Assembly (NCBI GenBank): GCA_027012135.1
Contig: JALUZF010000197.1
Span: 1 to 57,076, forward strand
Origin: Gammaproteobacteria bacterium
Lineage (GTDB): Bacteria; Pseudomonadota; Gammaproteobacteria; GRL18
Direction: 5' to 3'
Length of the DNA: 57,076 bases
Within the stretch, counting starts at the first letter, position 1. Every line of letters begins with the position of its first letter. The notes beneath the pieces are model-generated. The model worked only from the letters and a program-made list of their open reading frames with translations, ran no database searches and was not told the DNA's origin. This document shows, piece after piece, positions 21,659-32,136 of this stretch. The position numbers and the translations under genes were made by a program.

Positions 21659-22867
21659 TTAAAACAGTGATAATTGTTTGCTGCAGGGTAATTTTGTATC
21701 AGTACCATCAAATACTGTTCGTCCATCATATTGGGCGGCATGCTTTTTTTCCCAGTCAATAACTGCCTGTGTATCAACATCAGGTTTTACCTGCTGCTCT
21801 ATTGATTGAGCCAACTGATGAAGCGACCTGAAAGCGGCACGTCTTTCAGAGTGTTCTAGCCGGGCCTTATTTATCATTTGATGCATTGTCTCAATGGTTT
21901 CGTCATAGGTTTTGGTTAAAACCGGAAATGGATGACCGTCTTTGCCGCCGTGTGCAAATGAAAACCGGGCTGGGTCGTCAAACCGAGTTGCTTCGCCGTA
22001 AACCAGTTCACTAACCAGGGCCAGGCTTTGTATGGTTCTGGGTCCAATCCCTTCCTGTAATATCAGGGGCACAAAATCCCGGTATTGCTTTTCATGAGCC
22101 AGTAATAAAGCCGCAGCCAGGCGTTTTGAACGCACATGCCGGGCAAGAACAGCATGGTTTTTATCCATAACCAGATGGCGTAATTCAGAAAGCTGTTGAT
22201 CAGGGTTTTGAGCAATAAAATCTACTATGGCATTCTGAGCCGGTTGTGCACGGGCATCAGAAAGGTTTAACAAAAGCCCCTGGTTGTGCCCTTCAATGGC
22301 TGTATGAGGATCCAGTACAAATGACTGTACCCGCGAAGAAAGCCAGTGATAACGTCGGGCCATACCATTTCCCTGATTCATCCCTTGCTGTATTATCGCC
22401 CACTGGCCCTGCTGACTGACAATAAAACTGTGCTGGTAGAGCTGATAACCATCCTGGATAAGACTATTATCCACTTTGGCTGCCAGTTTTGAAGCCTGTA
22501 CCAGAGCATGACCGTCCAGTCCTGTTTGTTCCGCTATGCTTAATAATTCAACTGGAGTCTTACGCGAATGCTTACCGCGTCCACCGCAAACATACAGGCC
22601 CAGCTCTGTTGCCACAGGATTTAAGGCACGTTTTAATGCACCCATTACAGAAGTGGTAATACCGGATGAGTGCCAGTCCATACCCAGAGCAGCACCAAAA
22701 CTCTGAAACCAGAACGGATCAGAAATACGGCTTAAAAATCCCTGTGTACCGTATTCATCTACAATAACCCGACTAATTGCCAGCCCAAGTGTTTCCATCC
22801 GCCGAGCCAGCCACACGGGAACCCGCCCACCATGCAAAGGTAAATCAGCAGAACCTGAACGTTTCAT
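21659..22867 (-). CDS. DUF763 protein with C-terminal clamp-binding-type motif
   Basis: The 402-residue protein matches the DUF763 family. It has an N-terminal KRSGSADLPLHGGRVPVWLARRM block, ALGMDWHSSGITTSVMGALKR, VCGGRGKHSRKTP and a helix-hairpin-helix-like stretch LQEGIGPRTIQSLALVSELVYG near residues 305-327. A following DPARFSFAHGGKDGHPFPV block is also conserved. Function is unknown; the HhH-like segment hints at DNA binding. The last five residues are QLSLF, matching the canonical bacterial beta-clamp-binding consensus QL(S/D)LF, at an exposed C-terminus. That suggests a DNA replication or repair role. It is monocistronic on the - strand. Confidence 0.85.
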   Translation of the reverse strand: MKRSGSADLPLHGGRVPVWLARRMETLGLAISRVIVDEYGTQGFLSRISDPFWFQSFGAALGMDWHSSGITTSVMGALKRALNPVATELGLYVCGGRGKHSRKTPVELLSIAEQTGLDGHALVQASKLAAKVDNSLIQDGYQLYQHSFIVSQQGQWAIIQQGMNQGNGMARRYHWLSSRVQSFVLDPHTAIEGHNQGLLLNLSDARAQPAQNAIVDFIAQNPDQQLSELRHLVMDKNHAVLARHVRSKRLAAALLLAHEKQYRDFVPLILQEGIGPRTIQSLALVSELVYGEATRFDDPARFSFAHGGKDGHPFPVLTKTYDETIETMHQMINKARLEHSERRAAFRSLHQLAQSIEQQVKPDVDTQAVIDWEKKHAAQYDGRTVFDGTDTKLPCSKQLSLF

Positions 22868-23098
22868 TGCTTAAAATAAACCTGTAATGTCATTTGTTAA
22901 TTAAATCGTTATCGTCATCAATGCTTAAATATTTTCTGCAGTGCCTGACAAATACTGGCTATGATAATAATTATTAACTGCTGTTTAAATAATTTGATTT
23001 TAAAACAAGGGTAACTTATAGGTAACACAGCAAAAAATTAATAATAAATAAATCTTAATTGCTACGTTTAAATATGGTGTAAGTTCTTGATTTTAAAT

Positions 23099-23185
23099 GG
23101 TGCCCAGGGCCGGAATCGAACCGGCACGGTATTGCTACCGAGGGATTTTAAGTCCCTTGCGTCTACCAATTTCGCCACCTGGGCA
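23099..23185 (-). tRNA. tRNA-Leu (UAA anticodon)
   Basis: An 87-base class II tRNA. On the - strand the acceptor TGCCCAG pairs perfectly with CTGGGCA, then CCA is encoded. The anticodon stem GGGAC/(A)TCCC holds loop CTTAAAA, anticodon TAA. The variable arm is CGGTAGCAATACCG and the T arm has GGTTCGATTCC. It lies 12 bases downstream of tRNA-Gly and is probably cotranscribed with it. Confidence 0.97.
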
Positions 23186-23197
23186 AACAGGTGTGTT

Positions 23198-23273
<76 letters not shown>

Positions 23274-23353
23274 AATAACTTCTCCTGGCGGAGAATGGTT
23301 TTTAGAAGTATGCCTTGTCAGGCTATATTTGGCCTTCTGTAAAATTGACGGGG

Positions 23354-23382
23354 ATTATACCGAGCCATACAGGAGAAAGCAA
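23354..23382 (-). promoter_or_regulatory. sigma70-type promoter of the tRNA-Gly-Leu unit
   Basis: On the - strand, TTGCTT (23382-23377) is separated by 17 bases from a perfect TATAAT (23359-23354). A GC-rich discriminator (CCCCG) follows, as is usual for stringently controlled stable-RNA promoters. The leader to tRNA-Gly would be about 75 bases and contains a six-base hairpin, TTCTCC-GCCA-GGAGAA. Confidence 0.8.
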
Positions 23383-23465
23383 CGCTTTTAAGTAGAAATT
23401 AGTCATATATATTGTTAATTTTTAAATGAAATTTTCTGTGCTTTTATAATGTAAGTCTTTGATTT

Positions 23466-26400
23466 TTAATTTTTTAACAGTGCGGTTATTTCTTCCGGTG
23501 GTAAAGGCCGGTAATAAAAGAAACCCTGGATAATGTCGCAGCCCATTTCTTTTAACAGACTGACTTCATCTTGATTTTCAACCCCTTCGGCGACTACCTG
23601 ATAATTTAGGGCGTGTGCCATATTGATAATGGTATTAAGTAGTATGGCTGATGTTGAATCGGCTCTTACATCATGAATAAACAGTTTATCAATTTTCAGA
23701 CAATCGATAGGTAACTGTTTTAAAGAGGCGAGGGATGAATAACCGGTGCCGAAATCGTCAATGGCAATTTTAATACCGGCTTTTCTAAGTTTAATAAATA
23801 TATCCAGAATTTTTTCTGGTGACTGAATAACACTTTCAGTAATTTCCAGTTTTAACCTGTTCGGTGTTAACCGGGTCTCTTTTAGAATGTTTTCTACGGA
23901 TGAAATTAATTGCGGATCACAAAAATGAATGGGTGAAATATTTACTGCTAAATTAAGATCCGGCAGGCCCTGTTGATGCCATTGTCTGGTCTGTTTACAG
24001 GCAGTTTCTAATACCCAGAGCCCCATTTGTTTAATTAAACCGAGATGTTCCATAATATGGATAAAATCTGTGGGTTCGACCAGACCGCGTTCAGGGTGAC
24101 GCCATCGGATCAAGGCTTCAACACCAATAATTTTACCAGTCGATAATTGTACCTGTGGCTGGTAATACAGTTCCATTTGTTCAAGCTCAATGGCCTGGCG
24201 TAGCTCTTCTTCCAGCTTTAAACGATGTTCAGCAAGAAGGGTAAGATCTTTCTGATAAAAAGCATACCGGTGTTTACCATCTGCTTTAGCGGCATACATG
24301 GCACTATCTGCCGCTTTTAACAGGGTTTTAAGGTCCTGTCCATCATCCGGGTAATGGGCAATACCAATACTGCAGCGAGGGCGAATTGTTTTGCCTTCCA
24401 GAAGTACGGGCTGATTAACTTCTTCCAGACAGCGTCTGGCGGCGTCTGCAGCACCATAAAGCTCATTAACATTATCAATGAGCATGCAAAATTCATCACC
24501 ACTTAAACGGGCAACAAAATCGGAATGGCGCAGAACGTGTTCAAGTCGCTGGGCTATAGTGATTAATAATTTGTCACCGATATCGTGTCCCATGCTGTCA
24601 TTAATATTTTTAAAACCATCGAGATCCAGAAACAGCATGGCAAATCGTTCCTGGCGACGCTGGGCAGAATTAATATAATCCCCGACGTGTTTGTAAAAAT
24701 AAGAACGACTGGCCAGTCCTGTCAGGGCATCAGTATAAGCCAGTTGACGAATATGACGTTCCGTTGCATTTTTCTGAGTAATATCCTGTATGGTACCCAG
24801 TATAATATCCGGGGAGTCCGGTGAAGTACCCAGCTCCTGATGGACTACCAGGGTCGGGCGGTCATTAATTACCAGACGATAATCAATGGGTTTAAGAGGT
24901 GCATTTTGAGTAACATCGGTAATAACACTGCGTACAAAACTGCGATCTTCCGGGTGCACAAACTTTAAATAGTCCCCCAGGTTATGACAGCAGGCATCTG
25001 AATTTATGCCTAATAATCGGAAAAAATTTTCAGATACACTAAAGGTGTCTTTTATTGAATCCCATCGCCAGTAACCAAGGTTGGCAATTTTTTGAGCGCT
25101 GGCTAACTGTTCATGTACTTCATTGAGTATTTTTATATTCTGACTGGCACGCAGGTTAAACATAATATGATGTTTAAGTACCATATAGTTGACAGGTTTG
25201 GTAATAAAGCCGGAAACACCGGTATCAAAAGCCTGTTTGACTGCATCAATATCTTCAAGTCCTGTCACCATGAGTATAGGTGTATTTTTTAAAGATTTTA
25301 ATTTCAGGAGTTGTCTGGCTGTTTCAAAGCCATCCATACCCTCCATAACTGCATCCAGAAGAATCAGGTCTGGTGGATTGGTTTGAGATACATTAATGGC
25401 CTGTTTACCATTGTCAGCTTCAATTACTTGATAGCCTGCAGCATGCAGTGCATCGGAAGTGTTCATTCGAAAATCTGGGTCATCGTCCACTATCAGGATG
25501 GTATAGTGGTTTTGTACTGGGGCCTTATCGTCAATACCAGGAAGTGTATTTTGAAAATTATGAGAATAATGGTTTAAAGCTTCAAGGAACTGTTTTAAAG
25601 CGGGTTCTGTTTTATCCAGTAAATTCTGGGCAGCAGATAGCTGGTTGTTTCTGGCAACAGATTCTAATTCAGCATAATAAGGAGAGAGTAGTCGGGCACC
25701 CAGATTGGCACTGGCTGATTTCATGGTGTGTGCTATTAAACGTAGTTTTTCAGTATCACCTGAATCCAGAGCCTGATGCATTTGAGCCATATTTTCTGAG
25801 GCCTGATGAATAAAACTCTCAATAGAGCGGGTTAAAATTTCTCGACCGGTTTCGATACTCAAATAGCGAAGCTGTTCAAGAACTGATAAATCGATTACTT
25901 CAATGGCATCGGACTGTTCTTTTGTCGCAGAATGACTGTTTTCAGAAGCTGGGTTTTTGGCATTAATACGGTGTTCTAAACTATCCGACTTTAATGCATA
26001 GGATGTCTCTAAGGGCTCATTTCCCTGTTCTGGCAACCAGTGTTTCAGTATGTTGGTTAATTGTATTTTATTAAAGGGTTTACTGAGGTAATCATCCATA
26101 CCTGCATTATGGCATTGTTCCTGAATACCTTTCTGGACATCGGCTGTTAAGGCAATAATAGGAACAGGGTGGCGCTTTAGTTTCTGCTCTGTTTCTCTAA
26201 TGGCTCTGGAGGCTGTAAAGCCGTCCATTTCTGGCATATGGCAGTCCATTAAGATGAGATCATAGGGCTGTTTCTGGAAGGCTTCCAGAGCAGCTTTGCC
26301 GTTTTCGACAAAGTCAACGTCACAGCCGATAGACATCAGCATTGCAATGGCTACTTCCTGGTTAACAAAGTTATCTTCAGCCAGTAAAATACGACCCGAG

Positions 26401-28388
26401 CAATGTCTGTTTTTTAATCTATCCTGTGGTATTGTCTCTATGGGATGGCCCATAATCTGATTTAAACATTCAAATAATTTTTGCTGTCGAACAGGCTGAG
26501 ATAAAATGCATTCCGTAGACATTTTATCTTTAAAACCAGTGTTTATGTCATACTCAGTAGAACTAAGGAGAATAATCTTTATTGCGGATATTTCATTATT
26601 GAAGCGAATTTTGTTAATAAGATCCTGGCCATTAATACCTGTCATGTGCCAGTTTATTATTAATATCTTATAGGGTTCTTCATCTATGGCTGCCTGTTGC
26701 AGTATTTCCAGAGTTTCTTCTGCAGAAACGGCTTTACGGCTTTGCACTTCCCAGTTGAGCAGTTGTTTATGCAGGATATCTCGAGCAGGGTATTCATCAA
26801 GAATTAAAATTTTAATGCCTTTAAGCTTATTTTCTATAATTGTTTCTGTATCAGCCATTTGTACAGACTTTGACATGTGTACTGTAAAACTGAATTGGGA
26901 GCCTTTGCCCGGCTCACTTTCAAGCTGAATATCACCACCCATTAACTTTACCAGTTTTCTGGCAATAGCCAGACCTAAACCGGTACCGCCATAACGTCGG
27001 CTGGTAGTGGTATCAGCCTGGCTGAAAGCATCAAATATTTTTTCCTGCTGGAACTTTGAAATGCCCGGACCGGTGTCAGAAATTTCAAAAGAAAGTATAT
27101 ATTCATTGTCTGATTTATCAACCACCCTGGCCCAGAGTTTTACTTCACCACGTTGAGTAAATTTTACAGCATTACCCAGTAGATTAATCAGGACCTGACG
27201 CAGTCTTAAGGCATCACCATAGAGCCATTGAGGTAAATCAGGCTGCAGGTTTGGAATTAATTTCAGACCCTTGTTGTGAGCCTGAGTGGTGAGCAGCTCC
27301 AGAGTGTCTTCCAGTAAACTGCGCAGATTGAAGTCTTCATTTTTTAAATATAACTTGCCCGCTTCTATCTTGGAAAAATCCAGGATATCATTAATAACTT
27401 CCAGAAGGTTTTCAGCAGAACGATGAGCAGTTTCTGCCAGACGATGAGCTCTGATATCCAGACTGCTGTCCATGAGCAACTCTGTCATACCCATTACCCC
27501 ATTCATAGGTGTTCGGATCTCATGGCTCATAACGGCAAGAAACTCACTTTTTGCCTGACTGGCCGCTTCTGCTGCTTCCTTGGCCTCCTGCAGACTGTGG
27601 GTTCTTTCGGCGACTCTTTTTTCCAGCTGTTCCTGGTACTCGTTAAGTTGGTTATCCCGATCCTCTACCTGTTCCAGCATTTCATTAAATTTGGTTATAA
27701 TGGTACCAATTTCATCTTTGTCACCGGGCTCCAGGCGTAAACTATAATCTTTTTTACTGGAAACCTTTTCCATTGCATTGACAATCTGTTTAATGGGGGT
27801 GGATATTCTGCGGTGTAAACGATTTGAGAGAAAATAAACCGCACCCAGAATAAAAGCCCATAACAGCAACATACTAACCAGATAGTTTACTATCTGGTTA
27901 TATAAATTATTAAGATTGGATTCAATATAGATAGAGCCTAAATAATTATTTTTAAAATAAATCGGTTTTAAGGTAATAATACGGTTGTAGATAAAATTCT
28001 GTTTTAAATATTTTTGCTGTTTAACCTGTTGCAGCCACTGGTGTATTTTATCCGGACTTAACTGTATGCTGGCATTGGCTTCACGAGTAAACTCAGCCAT
28101 TTTACTGTTATCTTCCGTAAATAATACTGCCACATCAACTGAAGGGTCTGAGCGTAGTGAGTCCAGTAACTGCCTGGCGATTTTATTATCATTAAAAGTT
28201 AAGGATGCAACAGAATTGGTTGCTACAAATTCTGAGAGTACTGTGGCTCGTTCAAACAGGCTTTGACGATAAGAAACAAACTCAATGACAAGGTAAGCCA
28301 AAGATGAAAATGTCAGTACCAGACCACTACTGATCAATATCATCTTTCTTAACTTTTCAGCAATGTTTTTATTTTTAAAACTTATCAT
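23466..28388 (-). CDS. CHASE8 hybrid histidine kinase with three receivers, Hpt, PAS, GGDEF and EAL domains
   Basis: This 1640-residue inner-membrane signalling protein has, in order: TM helix (about 14-36), periplasmic CHASE8-like region (37-165), TM helix (170-188), HAMP (190-245), HisKA with His289 in SHEIRTP, and an ATPase domain (385-505; [20 protein letters not shown]). Receiver 1 follows (525-645; Asn579 replaces the phospho-acceptor Asp), then receiver 2 (Asp715), Hpt (His887 in [14 protein letters not shown]), receiver 3 (Asp1012) and PAS (1090-1205). GGDEF is SGDEF at 1296-1300 with an inhibitory RxxD site at 1287-1290. EAL has Glu1424 and an intact DDFGTGYSS. Both output domains look competent. 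Its ATG overlaps the YfiR-like gene's TGA by four bases, so it is the last gene of the TonB receptor/YfiR operon. It probably converts an envelope signal into phosphotransfer and c-di-GMP turnover. Confidence 0.9.
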   Translation of the reverse strand: MISFKNKNIAEKLRKMILISSGLVLTFSSLAYLVIEFVSYRQSLFERATVLSEFVATNSVASLTFNDNKIARQLLDSLRSDPSVDVAVLFTEDNSKMAEFTREANASIQLSPDKIHQWLQQVKQQKYLKQNFIYNRIITLKPIYFKNNYLGSIYIESNLNNLYNQIVNYLVSMLLLWAFILGAVYFLSNRLHRRISTPIKQIVNAMEKVSSKKDYSLRLEPGDKDEIGTIITKFNEMLEQVEDRDNQLNEYQEQLEKRVAERTHSLQEAKEAAEAASQAKSEFLAVMSHEIRTPMNGVMGMTELLMDSSLDIRAHRLAETAHRSAENLLEVINDILDFSKIEAGKLYLKNEDFNLRSLLEDTLELLTTQAHNKGLKLIPNLQPDLPQWLYGDALRLRQVLINLLGNAVKFTQRGEVKLWARVVDKSDNEYILSFEISDTGPGISKFQQEKIFDAFSQADTTTSRRYGGTGLGLAIARKLVKLMGGDIQLESEPGKGSQFSFTVHMSKSVQMADTETIIENKLKGIKILILDEYPARDILHKQLLNWEVQSRKAVSAEETLEILQQAAIDEEPYKILIINWHMTGINGQDLINKIRFNNEISAIKIILLSSTEYDINTGFKDKMSTECILSQPVRQQKLFECLNQIMGHPIETIPQDRLKNRHCSGRILLAEDNFVNQEVAIAMLMSIGCDVDFVENGKAALEAFQKQPYDLILMDCHMPEMDGFTASRAIRETEQKLKRHPVPIIALTADVQKGIQEQCHNAGMDDYLSKPFNKIQLTNILKHWLPEQGNEPLETSYALKSDSLEHRINAKNPASENSHSATKEQSDAIEVIDLSVLEQLRYLSIETGREILTRSIESFIHQASENMAQMHQALDSGDTEKLRLIAHTMKSASANLGARLLSPYYAELESVARNNQLSAAQNLLDKTEPALKQFLEALNHYSHNFQNTLPGIDDKAPVQNHYTILIVDDDPDFRMNTSDALHAAGYQVIEADNGKQAINVSQTNPPDLILLDAVMEGMDGFETARQLLKLKSLKNTPILMVTGLEDIDAVKQAFDTGVSGFITKPVNYMVLKHHIMFNLRASQNIKILNEVHEQLASAQKIANLGYWRWDSIKDTFSVSENFFRLLGINSDACCHNLGDYLKFVHPEDRSFVRSVITDVTQNAPLKPIDYRLVINDRPTLVVHQELGTSPDSPDIILGTIQDITQKNATERHIRQLAYTDALTGLASRSYFYKHVGDYINSAQRRQERFAMLFLDLDGFKNINDSMGHDIGDKLLITIAQRLEHVLRHSDFVARLSGDEFCMLIDNVNELYGAADAARRCLEEVNQPVLLEGKTIRPRCSIGIAHYPDDGQDLKTLLKAADSAMYAAKADGKHRYAFYQKDLTLLAEHRLKLEEELRQAIELEQMELYYQPQVQLSTGKIIGVEALIRWRHPERGLVEPTDFIHIMEHLGLIKQMGLWVLETACKQTRQWHQQGLPDLNLAVNISPIHFCDPQLISSVENILKETRLTPNRLKLEITESVIQSPEKILDIFIKLRKAGIKIAIDDFGTGYSSLASLKQLPIDCLKIDKLFIHDVRADSTSAILLNTIINMAHALNYQVVAEGVENQDEVSLLKEMGCDIIQGFFYYRPLPPEEITALLKN

Positions 28389-28963
28389 TGATTATTTATA
28401 TCACTATCTACAATAGTTGATAGCTGCAATAAGGTGGAAGAAATTTTTAAGCCCGATGCTTCGACTTTTTTTAAATTAATTTTAAAACTTATGTGTTTGT
28501 CTTTTGTAACCAGCTGGATCATACCACCTTTTTCAGCAAACTGTTTAGAGTCACTAATGGTTAAAACAGGTGCACGATCAAGTTTATTAAGTATACTTGT
28601 TAAAAAAGGCCGCTTCGATTCACTGATAAAGACCAGTTGGCAGTTATTTATAACACTTTGTGAATTATTAAACTGCTCAGTTTCAACGGTTAACTCATTT
28701 GATTTTTTTCCATTTAATAAAGTTAATGCTGAGTCAAATTCATTCTGACCCAGAACACATATTTTAAAATAGCCCGAAGAGCTATTTTTACTGGACTCAG
28801 GCCAGTCAATAAACTGCGTTAGCTTTAATAACAGTGCTGCTTTAATTTTTTGTTCATCAGTAATATTGTCTGCATTTATGGGAAATGAAAACAGAACTAC
28901 TATGAAAAAAATGCAATATACTGAAATACGGCCATGCAGATTGTTTATAATTTTATCTATCAT
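28385..28963 (-). CDS. YfiR-like periplasmic protein (DUF4154)
   Basis: The approximately 192-residue product has an N-terminal hydrophobic signal (residues 11-30 of this start; ends FPINADN). It matches the YfiR/DUF4154 family through [58 protein letters not shown] and a C-terminal [12 protein letters not shown]. In Pseudomonas aeruginosa YfiR is a periplasmic inhibitor of the CHASE8-containing cyclase YfiN. The next gene here encodes a CHASE8-type kinase, so an analogous partnership is likely. I chose ATG 28963, after the receptor's stop; a longer frame opens at 29032 inside that gene. Confidence 0.85.
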   Translation of the reverse strand: MIDKIINNLHGRISVYCIFFIVVLFSFPINADNITDEQKIKAALLLKLTQFIDWPESSKNSSSGYFKICVLGQNEFDSALTLLNGKKSNELTVETEQFNNSQSVINNCQLVFISESKRPFLTSILNKLDRAPVLTISDSKQFAEKGGMIQLVTKDKHISFKINLKKVEASGLKISSTLLQLSTIVDSDINNQ

Positions 28964-28991
28964 GATTAAAGATAATAGAAGCTGGGAACTA

Positions 28992-31031
28992 TTAATAGCT
29001 CCAGCGTATCTGACCATATACAGAGCGTTCAACTTCGGTATCTATAAGCACGTTTTCTCCGGAAAATTCCGGGTGATGATTATCAAAAAGATTTTGCCCA
29101 ACAATAGATAGTTCAACATCCTTTATCGGTTTCCAGGCTAGTCTCAGGTTAAAGCTGGTATAATCAGGAATACCGTTAGTGTTAGATTTGGATACATTGG
29201 TTTTTTTCAGATCGTCCACATAATACACCCATATGTCCAGTGCAATATTGTGGCTTAAGTCCATCATAGAGCGAATGGAAAACTGGTTTTCCGGGCTTGA
29301 ATCTTCAATAAATACATCGGTCCCAGAAACATCATGGCTGGTGCTGTCTAATCTGGCTTTAATATTGATATAACTGTAATTTGACTGTATGCGCCACCAC
29401 TCTAATGGCCGCCATTCTGTGGTCAGTTCCAGACCATAACTGTGGGCACTGATATTATTATCAAAAGTCACATCACTAAAAAGTGTAGGGGACTGTTGTT
29501 CGTAATTTTGCAGATCGTCGTATTCATTATAAAAGGTAGCCAGGTCAAAGGACAAATTTTCCCGTGGGTGAAAACGGTAACCCAGTTCATAGGCCAGCAG
29601 CTTTTCTGATTTAAAATTATCATTTCCATAAGCGCGTAGATGCCGTGGCGGTAGAGGAAACGGTACAATAAAGGAAGTAAAAACCCCACTTATATCAAGG
29701 CGGGATGGGCTTCTTACAGCATGAGAAACGGAAGCCCAGAGCGTATTGCGTTCATTAATTGTCCATAGTAAACGGGCACTGGGCTGGATTTCCATATCTG
29801 TGTATTCATTGTCTTCAAACTTGGAGCCAATGGTCAAGCGTAAAACTTCCGGGATCAGCTCTATTTCATCCTGAACAAAAGCACTATAGGACTCAATATT
29901 ATTCATGCTGTCGGGAATAATCATAACAGCATAGGTATTATTAAAAGCGTCTTTAACATGACGATATTCCATGCCCCATATAATGTCATGCTGCTGGATT
30001 TTAAACTGGTGCTGGAAATCGATATCCAGAGTATCGTGAAACTGATCGACAAATGCTTCTTTACGCTCAGTATAATCGTAATAAATCTGCAGGCTCATAC
30101 TGGAGGTATCAGAAAAGCTGCGATTCCATTTGCCTAGAATATTCCAGCCGGACGAGTCGACATGATTGCCGGCATTGGCATCCAGAAAGAAGGGGGCATA
30201 AATGATATTGGCTGGATCAGATGGATCTTTCCAGAGATTAACTGTCTGATTTTCATTAGAATTATAAGCATCGCCCTGAAGTGTCCAGGAGTCTCTTTCA
30301 TTAGCTCGGGCATCAATTCTAAAACCGCCCTGAATACGATCCCAGTCATCCCCCCCATTTTTCAGATCAGAGGTATACGAACTGTCACGGTCATTATATT
30401 TAATATAAAAACGACCGCTGGTATTATTGTCAAATTCAGTACCATAACGAAGGCTGGCAAATGATTTTTCTTCATCTCCAACCCCGGCAACAAACAAACC
30501 ATCCTGGGTTTGACTGGCCGATTTAGTAATAACATTAATTACCCCGTTAACCGCATTAGAACCCCAGATTGTAGCCCCCGGTCCGCGTATGACCTCAATA
30601 CGCTCAATATCATCCATCATAGTGTCCTGGGCATCCCAGTAAACGCCGGAAAATGAAGGTGAATAAACCGTGCGTCCATCAATCATTACTAATAACTTAT
30701 TGGAAAACTCACTATTGTATCCCCGGCTACTAATGGCCCATTTGTTGGCATCCATACGAGCCACCTGAATTCCCGGGGCCATTCTTAATGCTTCCGGGAT
30801 ACTGGTTACACCAGAACGTCTGATATCCTCATTAGTAATAACATAAATTGCAGCGGCTACCTCATTAAGTGACTGTTTCTTTTTTGAAACAGAAGTCACT
30901 TCCATAGACAGTAATTGTTCCAGGGGGAGATTGAGGTAATCTTCTACAGAATTATCAGCATGAACGTTAGGGCTTAATAAAAATGCAGAAATAGTCGTCA
31001 GAAAGTAATAATTTTTTTTAATTATCAACAT
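28992..31031 (-). CDS. TonB-dependent outer-membrane receptor
   Basis: The 679-residue protein has a signal peptide (cleavage probably after VHA), a plug domain and a 22-strand-type beta-barrel. The plug shows VTSVSKKKQSLNEVAAAIYVIT, DIRRSGVTSIPEALRMAPGI, the LLVMIDGRTVYSP block and IERIEVIRGPGATIWGSNAVNGVINVITK. The barrel ends in the aromatic terminus VYGQIRWSY required for BAM insertion. No classical siderophore or cobalamin signature is visible, so the ligand is unknown. It is the promoter-proximal gene of an operon with the YfiR-like protein and the hybrid kinase, which makes a signalling role plausible besides uptake. Confidence 0.92.
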   Translation of the reverse strand: MLIIKKNYYFLTTISAFLLSPNVHADNSVEDYLNLPLEQLLSMEVTSVSKKKQSLNEVAAAIYVITNEDIRRSGVTSIPEALRMAPGIQVARMDANKWAISSRGYNSEFSNKLLVMIDGRTVYSPSFSGVYWDAQDTMMDDIERIEVIRGPGATIWGSNAVNGVINVITKSASQTQDGLFVAGVGDEEKSFASLRYGTEFDNNTSGRFYIKYNDRDSSYTSDLKNGGDDWDRIQGGFRIDARANERDSWTLQGDAYNSNENQTVNLWKDPSDPANIIYAPFFLDANAGNHVDSSGWNILGKWNRSFSDTSSMSLQIYYDYTERKEAFVDQFHDTLDIDFQHQFKIQQHDIIWGMEYRHVKDAFNNTYAVMIIPDSMNNIESYSAFVQDEIELIPEVLRLTIGSKFEDNEYTDMEIQPSARLLWTINERNTLWASVSHAVRSPSRLDISGVFTSFIVPFPLPPRHLRAYGNDNFKSEKLLAYELGYRFHPRENLSFDLATFYNEYDDLQNYEQQSPTLFSDVTFDNNISAHSYGLELTTEWRPLEWWRIQSNYSYINIKARLDSTSHDVSGTDVFIEDSSPENQFSIRSMMDLSHNIALDIWVYYVDDLKKTNVSKSNTNGIPDYTSFNLRLAWKPIKDVELSIVGQNLFDNHHPEFSGENVLIDTEVERSVYGQIRWSY

Positions 31032-31200
31032 GATATATACTTCTATATTAGAAATTCTTTGATAGGGTTAAAAATGGTTTTTATTATAAATAATAAGTAT
31101 AAACCCTGATAAGGGTAAAGCAAGGTGAAACAGAAATTAAAAATCTCAATAAATTGATGGGCTTAGAATATGAAATAAACTTAAAAAGCGAGGGGGAAAT

Positions 31201-31274
31201 TGGAGGCTGGACCCGGAGTCGAACCGAGATCCACGGATTTGCAATCCGCTGCATAGCCATTCTGCCATCCAGCC
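31201..31274 (-). tRNA. tRNA-Cys (GCA anticodon)
   Basis: A 74-base tRNA on the - strand starting GGCTGGA and ending TCCAGCC plus TCCA. The anticodon stem GCGGA/TCCGT holds loop TTGCAAA, anticodon GCA; the T arm contains GGTTCGACTCC. It lies 70 bases downstream of tRNA-Gly copy 2 and is probably cotranscribed from the promoter at 31439-31466. Confidence 0.97.
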
Positions 31275-31344
31275 ATTTAACTCACTCAAAAACTGGTGTT
31301 CATTGATACAGCAATGAGGAGTTTAATTAGGATTTGAAATCGAT

Positions 31345-31420
<76 letters not shown>

Positions 31421-31438
31421 TTTTTTTCGATGGCGTGT

Positions 31439-31466
31439 ATTTTAACGTGTGTGGAGTTTATGTCAA
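31439..31466 (-). promoter_or_regulatory. sigma70-type promoter of the tRNA-Gly-Cys unit
   Basis: On the - strand a perfect -35 TTGACA (31466-31461) is separated by 16 bases from TAAAAT (31444-31439). The predicted start lies about 10-14 bases before the tRNA-Gly 5' end, giving a very short leader. Confidence 0.85.
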
Positions 31467-31483
31467 TGTTTTTTTTCAGGATT

Positions 31484-31996
31484 TTAAGCCTGTAGGCAGC
31501 CGATATTTTTGACCATTCTGTAATCATCCATAATAAAGCCGCCGCCGATATCCTTGATTATTGTACCTTTATTAATAAAGCCCATTTTCAGGTAGGAAAT
31601 AATGGCATTGGTATTGTATTTATTGACAGTCAGGGATATTTGTCCGGCATTAGCTTTAACTGCCTGCTGCTCAATAAAGTCAATAGTCTGTTTGCCAAAA
31701 CCCTGGTTGTGGTATTCAGAAAGAATATAAATTTTACTTAGAAACAGCTCATTATCATGGATTTTAAAGCTGATATAGCCAATTGTCAGGGAGGCATTTT
31801 TAAGCTGGAAATATTGATAGCCTTCATTGCTTATTTGCTGGCTGATGCTGTCCACGGACTGAAACGTTGCCAGCATATATTCTACCTGGGCAGAACCAAT
31901 AATAGGGGTAAAAGCTTCCTGCCAGATTTCCCTTGCCAGGGCCGAAATGACAGTTATCTGCTTTTTATCCTGTACTTTCAGGAAGGTGAGTTTCAT
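31484..31996 (-). CDS. GNAT family N-acetyltransferase
   Basis: The approximately 170-residue protein has the GNAT acetyl-CoA fold. It shows an N-terminal ALAREIWQEAFTPII segment, a beta-strand block with LTIGYISFKIHDNELFLSKIYILSEYHNQGFGKQTIDFIEQ in which HNQGFGKQ is the pyrophosphate-binding loop (R/Q-x-x-G-x-G/A), and ISLTVNKYNTNAIISYLKMGF near the end. The substrate is unknown. ATG 31996 is chosen over an upstream TTG at 32008. It stands alone between the tRNA unit and the divergent patatin-like gene. Confidence 0.85.
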   Translation of the reverse strand: MKLTFLKVQDKKQITVISALAREIWQEAFTPIIGSAQVEYMLATFQSVDSISQQISNEGYQYFQLKNASLTIGYISFKIHDNELFLSKIYILSEYHNQGFGKQTIDFIEQQAVKANAGQISLTVNKYNTNAIISYLKMGFINKGTIIKDIGGGFIMDDYRMVKNIGCLQA

Positions 31997-32136
31997 AACA
32001 AAATACAATGCCGGATTCAGGTGAGTCTAAGATCAGATTATGTGCGTGAAAATTCAAAATATCAAACAGTATAATTTCTGTATAATAAGGTCAGGAATAT
32101 TCATAAATCATAGTAATACTACAGGGAAAACAGCTA

